The notes: generated by a model not told the origin, from the letters alone. A stretch of 9,901 nucleotides of DNA from CALMFT01 sp041674565 (GCA_041674565.1 JBAYVQ010000032.1:1-9901); one strand, 5' to 3'; shown: positions 1 to 8,853, counted from the first letter of the stretch. Numbers and translations are program-made.

Positions 1-338
1 ATTCGGTCTACGGACACAACTCTTACTATATCGCCGTATTTATCTTCAAAAAAAGCTTTTGCTCACATTTGTGTAGCTTCTTGAAAAGATGCTTGTGTAA
101 TAGTGACGGGGAATGCTCCAGCTATAGCGCTATTGATATTGTATTCTATGCTATGTATCTCATTGTCTGATAATAATCTATCAGCATAAAAATCAAACCT
201 CACATAGTCTTCGTCTACCAATGAACCTGCTTGTTTTGTCTGTGGAAAGATATTTCCCAATTCTGAGTGCAATAAGTGAGTCGCAGTATGAGCTCTCATT
301 TTTGCATATCTTGAAGCTTCGTTTACTTGGAGTTTCAT
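1..338 (-). CDS. AlaX-like alanyl-tRNA editing-domain protein, partial (3' end off window)
   Basis: This resembles the second additional (editing) domain of alanyl-tRNA synthetase, which hydrolyses mischarged Ser- or Gly-tRNA(Ala). The zinc-site motif HTATH (His17, His21) is followed by LLH, then an RFDF segment, and a TGA-encoded Gly (63-65) opens the family motif GAKAFFEDKYGD-VRVV. The expected downstream Cys/His pair lies beyond the window. The frame is closed by TAA at 369-371 and ATG 338 is the only good start, so no synthetase catalytic domain precedes it. It is therefore a stand-alone AlaX-type editor or a detached alaS fragment, not normal AlaRS. It lies 66 bases after the exonuclease gene in the same direction, so the two may be co-transcribed. 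There is no clear Shine-Dalgarno. The family match is firm; the stand-alone status is inferred from the start. Confidence 0.8.
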
Positions 339-404
339 CTTACTAGAGCCTAAAAAACTTATAAAGAGTTATCATATATAACAAACACCCAACAATTTGC
401 AAAC

Positions 405-2537
405 TTACCTCATCCGATACTGTATGTCTGCGATGATTTGTTGGTGCAAAAGTCCCAACTGAGAGCAGGTGATAATCATTTGAGGTCTCATTTTATCTAC
501 CAGTGACTGTAGTAGCATCTCGTATCAACCGACCATAATATACCTCGATTTGGATTTGGCCATTGCGAGATTTTTACCTCTTCATCATGTCACATTCTCC
601 ACCAATATACTATAATCTCAATATTTATTTCAATCCATCAGTTGTTCAAATATTTTTTTTGCTTTGGTGGGATTGTTATTGAGGATGAAAATCTTGTCAT
701 GAGACGTATCTATCTTTAGAGCTTCTATTGTTTCAAACTCCATCCATTGACAAACTGTCTGGTTGTTGTTTTGCGCAGCCGTATCTAGAGCGGTAAATGT
801 CTGATTTCGATTACTGAAAAAGTAATGTTTGTATCATTTCAAGAGTTGTAAAAATTCACTGTAATCTACGAAGTTGTTTCCTAGTGTTAATGAATATGTT
901 GTATAATCAGAAACAACAGGTAGTGCATACGTAATGTTGTTCATATAACTGGATAATTTTTCGTATTGAGCTACTATAATCTTGAGGTTTTCGATAAACT
1001 GTTCTGGCAGTTTTTCTTGCAATGATTCTATGTCGTTGAGTATCTTTTTGTACAAAGTATTGGTTTTGGGGAAAAGACTATTTCCCTCCATTACGCCTAT
1101 TTCGAACCTTCATTGATTGTCTGCTTGTTGATTTGCTATAAAATTTTGAATCTCCATAAACAGCACACCGCAAAACATATCTACCAAAGACAAAAGATTG
1201 TTGTACGCTTCTCGTGCTTTATTCTCTCTATCCAATTTATACTCATATACATAGTTATCAATAATTCTTGCAAAATTTACTGGATCATATGGAGAGGAAG
1301 TATGCTTTAGATAGGAAGCGTACCGCCATTCGTAGTCCAAGAAGATGACTTTGTAATCCATGTACTGCTTTTCTTGCAATACTGAAAACAAGGCGCTGTG
1401 CGTCGCTAATATGATTTCTTGCTTGTTAGAGATACTGTCATGTCTGATATAGTTATATACTTTGTAGTCACCAGGTGTATTGAGGTCTAGTATACCAAGA
1501 CCTTGTAGATGGTGCGAGCAATACTTTACGAAAAAAAGTGCTTCTCGTTTTTGTAAGACATCTTGTTGAGCAATGCGATGGAATTTATCCATATCGATAT
1601 ATTGTTGTTCTTTTACAAAACTAACGTTATAAAGACCCATCGCTTGCATTTTTGCTTTTATGATACTAAGTTTTTGTTTAGAGTTGGTGGCAAATATATA
1701 TTTTCATGCTGAACTTAGCCTACGTATCAGTTGTTCTATGGGCATATTACCATAGTACAGTTTAGATCCGTTTGAATGCGAAGATCGATCTGTATCTGAA
1801 GATAACTGGGTGCTGCCAGATTGCTTTGGCGGAAATTTTAATATGGGTAGCTCGGTTGACGCGTGCTGACTAGAATCTGTCGACTTAGACAAGTAAAAGA
1901 TATCAGCTTTGGACAAAATGTCAGACAATTGTCAGTAAGTCTGACAAAGACCGTCTAATTTTTTCAGACTATATTCAAATATCCCTATCCCTATAATGCA
2001 ATCTGATAATGCATCATGATTTTTGAGTGTTGTTAAGCTGCATGCTTGAGCTTTATTAGTGAAATACTGTTCCCCAAGTTGCTCACGCATCATAGGGTAG
2101 AGGATATCTAAACTGTAACTCGCTGCGTAATGGATAAGCACTCTTGCCCATTCTATGGTGTCAATACTGCGTAACTCTTGAGGATTTCACTGTAGTTCCT
2201 CTGTTTTTATATATTTTTTCAAAAATTTCAGATCAAATCAAATATTGTGTCAGACAAAGACAGCATTGTCTGGTATAATATCTATCATTACTTGCTTAAA
2301 CTCTTCAAGAGATATGCCATTGACGATGTCTTGAGGTAATATGCCAGTCGTATAGCTGACTATAGATTTCAACTTCTCGATTTCGTATCAAGGGTTGATA
2401 TAGCTGACAAAATGCTTTTGTATAACAAAATGAGCATCGGTTACGATCAGTCAGACTTGGATAATGTCATCTCTTACTGGGCTAAGTCAAGTAGTCTCAA
2501 AATCCAGGAAAACGTATTGATAATCTGAAGAAAGCAT
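405..2537 (-). CDS. DEDDh 3'-5' exonuclease (DnaQ-like) fused to a degenerate DinG/helicase-like region
   Basis: A 710-aa protein containing about 15 in-frame TGA codons. Residues 1-180 form a DnaQ-type proofreading/repair exonuclease with all five catalytic positions: FLDFETTGL (Asp12, Glu14), GHNIGFDLKFL (Asp102) and HDALSD (His174, Asp179). Gly17, Gly96 and Gly100 in these motifs are TGA. A Ser/Thr-rich linker follows (about 195-260). Residues 270-710 recall DinG helicases in layout: FATNSKQKL like motif Ia, IILATHSAL before a motif-II-like VIFLDYEW (401-404) in place of DEAH, and TGGRGKN near 650. I see no Walker A (GxGKT), so ATPase activity is doubtful. The stop is TAA. ATG 2537 is the only ATG after an upstream in-frame TAA (2550-2552). 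There is no Shine-Dalgarno; TATATAA at 2550-2556 may be a -10 element. The exonuclease call is firm; the helicase ancestry is inference. Confidence 0.85.
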
Positions 2538-2642
2538 AGAGAGAAAGCGTTATATACGTTAAAATACTCAATAAAAGTCGTATCAATCCAATTGATATTG
2601 AAAATATATTTATTACCATCCAGGAATACAGTAATTATTTCC

Positions 2643-2648
2643 TATTAT
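2643..2648 (+). promoter_or_regulatory. Candidate -10 element, leaderless start of the cell-wall gene
   Basis: TATTAT ends five bases before ATG 2654, which would place transcription start at or next to the A of the start codon. No good -35 is visible 16-18 bases upstream, and there is no Shine-Dalgarno. Confidence 0.35.
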
Positions 2649-2653
2649 ATTTC

Positions 2654-3502
2654 ATGCAAATTAAAAAGTATCTCCTGCTATTTGCTATTTGTGTATGATT
2701 GCTTGGACTAGGAGCTAGTCATGCCCAAAGTCCGCAACTAGTTACTGGGTCCGCATTTGTGCTTACTGGTTGTATACAAAGATTGCTCAATATCACCGCG
2801 TACTATACTCCCCAAGCTATCCAGTGAGTATATTTCAATGGTGACTATCACACCGAAAAAAAGATTAATTGAGGTAATCCAAATGGTGCGTCTGGCAAAC
2901 CCACATACAATGGCATGCTCGCCGCGCCCAAAAAATACCACTTTTCTACTACTGTCCATATACCATGAATTGGCATTGGCGCAGTGTATGATAGGTGATG
3001 AGCAATCATCGCTACTGCAGACATGGATCGTATTGATATACGAGCATGATATGGCTTGCAAGGCATGGTAAATGCTCTGTACTGGTGATCTAAAACAATG
3101 ACAGGAGAAATATGCTCTTGATGAATTATCACCGCCCCACAATGATTTGACTGGAGCAAAAACCCCAGTCGAAACGATGCTAGCAAAAGACTCATATGGA
3201 CTCTAAATATGGAACGAGGTAATAGTTGATTAACTGTGGGTTACTTGCAGTCGTTCTTATCGCAGCTATGATATTTATCGCCAACTACTACCCCGTTCTT
3301 GTTTGATACTGGCACAAAACAAGCTCTTTGTCTATTTCAACAACAACAACTCGGCTTATCGGGAGATAACATATACTGTGGTTTTTATGGTACCAAAACC
3401 AGATCAACATTTCTAGAGCTCTTCAAAAAATGACGTATTACGATAGCTATTCCTGCAAATCAAGTGCGTAAGACAATGAAAAGGATGTTGAGAGTGAGAT
3501 AA
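2654..3502 (+). CDS. Secreted 3D-domain (RlpA/MltA-like barrel) protein with C-terminal peptidoglycan-binding domain
   Basis: A 282-aa exported cell-wall protein, visible only with TGA as Gly (14 in-frame TGAs). A signal peptide covers residues 1-24: KK, then a hydrophobic stretch, then ASHA before Gln25. The 3D domain spans about 46-152: AYYTP, GMLAAPKKY, IPGIGIGAVYDRGGAI (Asp113), then DRIDI (Asp125, Asp128) and YWG, with TGA encoding Gly105, 115, 116, 132 and 145. This fold occurs in lytic transglycosylases and resuscitation-type wall enzymes. Residues 192-257 look like a PG_binding_1 domain: LQSFLSQLGYL, FDTGTKQALCLFQ, YGTKTRSTF. Together they suggest glycan cleavage or remodelling outside the membrane; activity is inferred. 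It is the only plus-strand gene and its codons look somewhat GC-richer than its neighbours. The residue after DRIDI is a CGA codon, possibly Trp. ATG 2654 is preceded by TATTAT five bases upstream. Confidence 0.9.
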
Positions 3503-3530
3503 CATACAATCTGATATTATCTCTTCACTC
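3492..3530. terminator. Possible shared hairpin between two convergent genes
   Basis: Arms GAGTG-AGATAA (3492-3502) and TTATCT-CTT-CACTC (3517-3530) pair over 11 bp with a 3-nt bulge and a 14-nt loop. Each arm contains one gene's TAA stop, so the structure is built from both gene ends. There is no T run, so it may act as a weak bidirectional terminator or only protect the 3' ends. Confidence 0.4.
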
Positions 3531-4629
3531 CATCGGTCGTCTGACTCAGCATAATCAGCTTATTGTATATTTCAAAAAGGACATCACAGGGTCATTGCGT
3601 TTGCTGTCTAGTGTAATCTTTCTCAATACATCATATAGATTGTATTTCTTGATCCAATACCTTAGCAACACTGGCGTTGTCCGTGGTGTTTTGTAGTCTT
3701 ACATAGTGAAATATTTGGTCTTGAGACATTTTATTGTATAATGCTAATGCGATATTTAGTTCTCTGTAAATAGGATCCAAGCTTTTATGTTTGAAGTCTT
3801 TTAACTCACTAAGTAGCCGCATCTCGTCGTTACTTTTTACATAAGCATCCTCTATAATACGCAATACGAGTATTGCCTCTTGTGCTTGCTTCGCTACGCT
3901 CTGGATGCTATTGTAGCATAGATTGTATTGATTGAGATAAAAGCTGTTTGCTGGATCTTCGATGTCATTGGAAGCATCAAATGAGTAACCGTTATGTCAC
4001 TTATATTCTGGCAATCTGGATAAAAATTCTTCAAAAGTCATGGTATAGTATGGATTTTCATATTGCTGTACCCAGAAACGATATGATCAAGTAAAGAGAT
4101 TCTTTACTTTTTGATAAATTTGTTGTTGGTAAGCAACCAAGGCATATATGGTGTCCTTGGGGATTCAATCTTGTTTATTTTCAATATAAGAGAAAGTAAG
4201 TTGATGGAGATGGTTGTATGCCGCACCTGACTCATACAGACTATCACTGTATGTGCGAAGATCGCGCACTATACGCTCGGAGGTCCCTCATTGCAATATA
4301 GATGTATACAAGGATTCTTTTATCAAAAAAGTAGACGCTATCTGGGCGTCTACTTGCTGAGAAAATGTTTGTATTGCTTCAAAATTTGATGGAGGATTAT
4401 CACTATTGGCTACGCTGTACTCTATTTGGTCTAAGAGGTCTCTGACAAGCAAGAGGTTGCTTGGAGGATAATTGATGTTATTCCCTACGTCGCGGGTATA
4501 TAGTTTGCGATGATCCAATAAACTATGTCTATTGTCGATACTCTGACAGATTGCTTGTTCGCAAAGCAATGTTTGGAGCACCAAAAATGTTATTTGAAAT
4601 GTGGTTTTTGGCGAGTATATTGTATTCAT
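3517..4629 (-). CDS. Probable exported helical protein, function unknown
   Basis: A 370-aa protein I do not recognise. ATG 4629 begins an N-terminus with a hydrophobic stretch at residues 11-22 (FQITFLVLQTLL) followed by CEQAICQS, consistent with a signal peptide although the cleavage site is not classical. The rest is hydrophilic, rich in Gln, Asn, Tyr, Leu and Glu, without obvious motifs, and looks mostly alpha-helical. It has a few Cys residues and no later membrane segment. Six in-frame TGA codons (3592, 3631, 3997, 4087, 4165 and 4288, low coordinates) are needed to keep it whole, and the codon pattern is continuous across them. It ends with TAA 14 bases from the end of the convergent cell-wall gene. 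A perfect TATAAT lies 8 bases before the ATG. Export is an inference from the N-terminus. Confidence 0.75.
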
Positions 4630-4637
4630 AACACAAA

Positions 4638-4643
4638 ATTATA
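4638..4643 (-). promoter_or_regulatory. Candidate -10 element before the exported helical protein gene
   Basis: A perfect TATAAT on the minus strand, eight bases before ATG 4629, predicting a transcript that starts at or a base or two before the start codon. There is no clear -35, so chance in AT-rich DNA is possible. Confidence 0.4.
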
Positions 4644-4682
4644 AATAAATATAAACACCATGGCATGTAACAAAGTAGACAG

Positions 4683-4710
4683 TCATGTCAAATAAGCTGA
4701 TTAGACATGA
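4683..4710. repeat. Short inverted repeat between two minus-strand genes
   Basis: Perfect 7-bp arms TCATGTC (4683-4689) and GACATGA (4704-4710) with a 14-nt loop, just downstream of the small membrane-protein gene. There is no adjoining T run, so it is weak as a terminator; it could be a binding site or chance. Confidence 0.3.
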
Positions 4711-4717
4711 TGGATAT

Positions 4718-5023
4718 TTATGATTCTTTCTTGTACAATAAACAATATTCATTTATAGCTAACAAAACAATCAGTAAAGTGCAGCAAGTAAGTGGGATTA
4801 CGTTTGTTTCAGTGAGAAGATGTATCCGTTTTTGCCTCCATACTTGATCTTCGCTGAGCATCATTTTTCTTATTAATCCGCTGTTTTGTTTGAGAAAACA
4901 CTTAGTCTCTTTGTGGCAATAGTCTACCGTCATTATACCAAATAGTACTGCACTTACGGAAAAACCCACAGCAAACGATTTCTTTGGCTGATGATTGAGT
5001 ATGCTTGATTCTTTGTTGCACAT
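4718..5023 (-). CDS. Small protein with two membrane segments, unknown
   Basis: A 101-aa protein with no family I recognise. Two hydrophobic stretches, about residues 19-34 (FAVGFSVSAVLFGIMT) and 77-94 (VIPLTCCTLLIVLLAINE), flank a basic, hydrophilic loop of about 40 residues (HKETKCF, VWRQKR). This predicts an inner-membrane hairpin. It ends in TAA and contains no in-frame TGA; its three glycines use ordinary codons. A TTG at 5039-5041 would add six residues, but that codon lies at the edge of the rny terminator hairpin, so I prefer ATG 5023. Neither start has a Shine-Dalgarno. It lies between rny and the exported helical gene, same strand. Because the rny terminator sits directly upstream, it needs either read-through or its own promoter. 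Confidence 0.6.
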   Translation of the reverse strand: MCNKESSILNHQPKKSFAVGFSVSAVLFGIMTVDYCHKETKCFLKQNSGLIRKMMLSEDQVWRQKRIHLLTETNVIPLTCCTLLIVLLAINEYCLLYKKES

Positions 5024-5040
5024 AATTCGTTGGATAAACA

Positions 5041-5070
5041 AAAAAGCAGTGAAAATATCACTGCTTTTTT
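5041..5070 (-). terminator. Rho-independent terminator of rny
   Basis: A 12-bp perfect hairpin (arms 5041-5052 and 5058-5069, core GCAGTGA/TCACTGC, loop of 5) with A/T runs on both outer sides, so it could work on either strand. It lies 30 bases after the rny TAG and ends at the edge of the next gene. Confidence 0.85.
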
Positions 5071-5099
5071 ATATATTATATTGTATATGTCAATATTTA

Positions 5100-6716
5100 C
5101 TATCTGAGATAACTGACAATCTTTTTCTCTCTTATACCTACTACCCTGATGATTCCTGGATAGTCTAGTTGCTCCTCTACTTTCTCTCCGATAGCCTTGA
5201 GGAGTTTTTCTGCGCCAAGATCATCTACGTTGTTTGGATTCACGAAGATCATGATTTCGCGTCCAGCTTGCATAATATGGACCTTGTCCACGCCATCAAA
5301 TTCTGCTATCAGTTTTTCCATTCCATTCATCTTTTCCACAAAGAAGTTTTTGCTATTGAATCTTGCTCCTGGACGGCTTGCTGAAATAGCATCTGCTGCT
5401 GCCACTATTCGTCATATTGGTGAGACCATAGGGATGTCGTGATGATGTCCTTCGGCCGTATTGATAGTTATCTCGTCATATCAGTATTTTCTTAGTATCT
5501 CTCATCCCACCACTGTGTGACTTTGGCCTTGCTCTGCTACTACCTTACCTATGTCGTGAAATAGTCACGCTTTTTTGGCAAGCACACCGTCTAATCCCAT
5601 TTCATTCGCTATGATTTCACTCATTTTTGCTACTTCAACACTGTGAATCCATAGATTTTGACCATACGAATATCTGAGATTAAACTGCCCTACTAGTTTA
5701 GTTATATCTGCATGTTGTGGTGGTAGTCATAGGATATTAAGTGCTTCTTTTCACTTCTCCAGCAATAAGTTCTCAAAATTAGCGACTAGTTCATTGTATG
5801 TCTTTTCTATATATACAGGATTAATCCTTCCATCTTTGATCATTCTTCTCAATACTTCGGTCGCAATCCATCTTTTTTCATGATCATAACTTGATAATCT
5901 GATAATCAATGGTGTATCATCAATAATAAGCTCGACTCCTGTTATTTTTTCAAAAAAGACTACATTCCTTCCTTCTCTACCGATTACTTTACCCTTTATA
6001 TCTTCGGATGGTATATCTACTGTTGTGACCGTGAATTCAGAAGTATTGGTGGTAGCTATTCTTGGAATAACTTTGGACAGCATATTTACAGCTTCCTTAT
6101 CCAGATCTTGTTCGAGAAGATTTTTGTACTTAGTAATAGAGTTGACGATGTCGTCGCTATAGTCTTTTTCGATATTTTGCAATAAAAGATTTCTTGCTTC
6201 ATCAATAGACAAATTAGCTATTTGAGATAATTTCTCGGTTTGCTGTTCGATCAGGCGCTGAAGTTCTAGTCATTTGGTCTCCAATTTTTCTTTTTCAACA
6301 TCTAGTTGTTCATATTTAGCGTCCACTCTCTTCTCTTTCTCTTCCAATTTTAGTTGCATAGCGTCAAGTTTTTCCAGCAGTCTTTGTGATTCTTTTTCTG
6401 CAAATTGCTGCACTTCTTTTGCTTTGCTTTCTGCGTTATTGACAATTTGTTCAGCTTGTTTCTCCACTGTTTGCATTTTGCTATCTCGCTCCTTTGACTT
6501 TGATTCTGCCGACTTTAATTCGTTTGCGGCTTCGCTAAGCTTGAGTTTTGCTTCTCAGAGTATTTTTTCTTTTTCGTATTCTATTTGTTGAATCTTGTTT
6601 TGGTACTCCTGTTGGGATTTTGCTGCGTTTTTTGCTTTTTGGTGCAAGATGATATATGTACACAAACCTCCAATAGCCAAACCAGCTACGGCTCCGATAA
6701 TTGTTATCATATCCAT
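5100..6716 (-). CDS. rny: Ribonuclease Y
   Basis: A complete 538-aa RNase Y, the membrane-anchored endoribonuclease that starts mRNA decay; length is close to the usual 520. Order of parts: an N-terminal membrane helix (about 4-24, ITIIGAVAGLAIGGL), a long Glu/Lys/Gln-rich coiled coil (about 25-165), a KH RNA-binding domain with GKVIGREGRN (242-251), and a metal-dependent HD domain with HSVEVAKMSEII (His358) and AGLFHDIGK (His387-Asp388). The C-terminal hallmarks AADAISASRPGAR and MQAGREI follow. Eight in-frame TGAs fall on glycines, including the one in AGLFHDIGK. A CGA codon lies at PIG-x-IVAAADA (5409-5411). The stop is TAG, followed by a strong hairpin terminator. ATG 6716 has no Shine-Dalgarno; a TACTAT at 6740-6745 could be a -10 element. 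Confidence 0.96.
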
Positions 6717-6780
6717 TATGTAAAGTGCTTTATGACTAAATAGTAACGATACGATAATAAAGTCTTATGATTTTACAATC

Positions 6781-6810
6781 AAAAGAAAAAGAGAGTAAAA
6801 CCTACTCTCT
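6781..6810 (-). terminator. Rho-independent terminator of the solute-binding protein gene
   Basis: An 8-bp perfect stem (6790-6797 with 6803-6810, AGAGAGTA/TACTCTCT, loop of 5). On the minus strand it is followed by TTTTTCTTTT. The upstream arm overlaps the TAG stop codon. Confidence 0.8.
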
Positions 6811-8752
6811 ATTCTTGTATCCCAAGTTGCGCTTGAAAAAACTTAATTAGATTTGCTCCGCTGAATATATTTTCTTTTTTAAGGATGACTGTTTCGTATG
6901 TTTTCAGAGAATTAATAATCTGATAGCGGAAAGTTATATTAGTATGTTGACTATCTATATTATATGGATATACATTTTTTATATATAATGTTTGTTTCAA
7001 AGATCAAAGCATCACAAATGGATATACCTTTTTGTACAAAGATAGGATCTCATTGGTTGCTGCCTTATTCCCGTTATTAAATTTCTGAAGTAGCTCTATA
7101 AGCCTATCGTTGGAGTATTGAGATGGATTGAGTGTTGTATTGTCTGAGAAGAGAGCCGAAAGGTCATTTTTGAGACCAAGATCCAACGGTAGTATAACCA
7201 TATCGTATGCTTTGCTTGACAATTTTCCTTCAAATTCTGTAAAGTTGCTGTATGGTATAAAGTTGATGTAGTTATCAATAGACTCGTCAATAAAGAATTG
7301 CTTCAATGTTTCTACTATCTTTGTACTATTTGGTTCATTGAGATATATAAGGGTGAAATTTGTCTTTTTTGTTACGCTGGGTATAGACTGTGGCTTAACT
7401 CCATAGTGCAACCTCATAGTAAGAAGCTTACTTTGTTGCCCATTGAGATATCCGTAGATAGTGTATGTGTTGATACCTTTTTTGATGTTTTTGAATTGCA
7501 AACTGAGATTGTATGAGCAGGTCAGGGTTTCTGGATCATAACTATCAGGAGTGAACTCAAAATTACTGTTTGCTGCAATGGTTATCTTGTCGTATTTAGT
7601 ATCAAATTTGAACTGGATCAAATACTTATCTCTAAATTCATCAAGATAATATTCTTTATATTTGTTTTTTCAGAATATCCATATATTTTTAGGTAAAAAT
7701 GGAAATGTGGAAACAATACCACTACTGAGTCAAGTCCCTGCACCGCTTGTTTGATTGCTAATTAAATCCTTTAAAATGATGCCTGTGGTAGGTGCAAAAG
7801 AGAACAATGTCTTATGGTACAGCAAGTTAGTATAGTTAATATTACCCAAAGCATTTGCGAAGCCTTTTCTGACGTTTTCAGATATAGTATTTACGTTGAA
7901 GAAAAGTGTATATAAAGTGTTGGTTGGTAAATTATAGCCAGAAAATCACTTTATTCATTGCAAAGAGTTGTCTGCTTCGGCGGAATCAACCAATATATAG
8001 TCTACTATAGATTTATCAGATTGAAGGTATGTCGCTGCCTTAGAAGTATCTTTAAATTGTTTAACTTGTAGGATTTGAGGATAGTACTGATTACATTCAG
8101 TGACATTGAACACGACATTGTCATCGTGAGATTTTACTAAGTCTAATACTGCGCAACTTATATAGATAGGCTGCTTTCCGAAAGTTTTGAGATAATAATC
8201 CAGTGTTTGCTCTTTGAGAACATGGGATGGTAAAATAGGGTTTAGAAAAAATAAGATGTTGTCCACAGATTGTTTTGGGAAGCTTACTTTGAGTGTGGCG
8301 TCATCAACTCTGCTGATTTCCGTCTTATTGTAAGAACCTAGTTCTTCAATCTTCCGCATATTGTCTTTTAATACCGATTGATACGTGAACAATATATCTT
8401 CAGTAGTAAACTTGGTATTGTCTATCCAGCGGTACTCATTTGGCAATGTAATGAAGTAGTTTTTGAAATCTCTTGTTGTGACTTCACAAAGATCATTGTC
8501 ATATTGTATCTTACCTCCGCTTAGACTGGCTTTTACGCAGCCCTTAAAAAGCAGAGATTGATAAAATTTATCAGTCTTAGCTGTACTAGTGTAAGGAAGG
8601 TAGCTTATGTTGCCTATGACACCTTCCACGACAGTTCATCACTTGGTGGGTATTTTCTCTGATACGGCGCCTACGTACTGATAAGCGAGATGGAATGAAG
8701 AGAGGCCAAACACTACAAACGCAATTCTCATAGTAATATTAACGAGTTTCAT
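6809..8752 (-). CDS. Extracytoplasmic solute-binding protein, family 5 (oligopeptide ABC-type)
   Basis: A 647-aa protein resembling the periplasmic binding components of oligopeptide/nickel ABC importers (SBP_bac_5). The N-terminus has a hydrophobic stretch (about residues 8-27) acting as signal peptide or anchor, without a lipobox Cys. Family landmarks follow in order: IPTKGGTVVEG near residue 40 (the usual P-GG-EG entry); WIDNTKFTTEDILFTYQSVL (ligand-binding lobe motif W-DG-pfTaeDv); PSHVLKE; and FFNVNTISENVRKGFANAL (the usual lfNt---vRqAl). TGA codons, including the GG pair at 8636-8641, are read as Gly; the five more internal ones each end an ORF under the standard code. No permease or ATPase gene is adjacent, so the substrate and transporter are unknown. 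The TAG stop overlaps its terminator hairpin. TACTAT lies five bases before ATG 8752. Confidence 0.88.
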
Positions 8753-8757
8753 ATGGA

Positions 8758-8763
8758 ATAGTA
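8758..8763 (-). promoter_or_regulatory. Candidate -10 element, leaderless start of the solute-binding protein gene
   Basis: TACTAT on the minus strand lies exactly five bases before ATG 8752, the same spacing as at the cell-wall gene. A weak TTTGTA (8780-8785) lies 16 bases upstream. Confidence 0.3.
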
Positions 8764-8817
8764 AGAATAATCTGAGCTATACAAATAATTATATTCAATA
8801 TCATGTCAAGTTTGGGC

Positions 8818-8845
8818 CAAAAAAACATGCCTAAGCATGTTTTGG
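8818..8845 (-). terminator. Rho-independent terminator after the atpD-linked unknown gene
   Basis: A 9-bp perfect stem (8822-8830 with 8835-8843, core ACATGC/GCATGT, loop CTAA) and a minus-strand T run of seven. It begins about 10 bases after the double TAA and closes the atpD transcript. Confidence 0.8.
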
Positions 8846-8853
8846 TCTGATTA

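Noticed and set aside
2738..3195. Overlapping minus-strand open frames of 115-134 codons and a plus-strand frame of 104 codons in this stretch
   Set aside because: They are out of frame with, or antisense to, the TGA-containing cell-wall gene, whose 3D and peptidoglycan-binding motifs are unmistakable. The shadow proteins show no family pattern.
5024..5041. TTG start at 5041 for the small membrane-protein gene
   Set aside because: The codon lies at the edge of the rny terminator hairpin; ATG 5023 is a better start and loses only six residues.
6274..6591. Plus-strand open frame of 105 codons, rich in Ser, Phe and Cys
   Set aside because: It is the antisense of the Glu/Lys/Gln-rich coiled coil of RNase Y, which gives such low-complexity shadows.
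8788..8809. TTGACA (8804-8809) and TATAAT (8788-8793) upstream of the solute-binding protein gene as a sigma-70 promoter
   Set aside because: The spacer is only 10 bases, far from the 16-18 required. The TATAAT is probably chance in AT-rich DNA.
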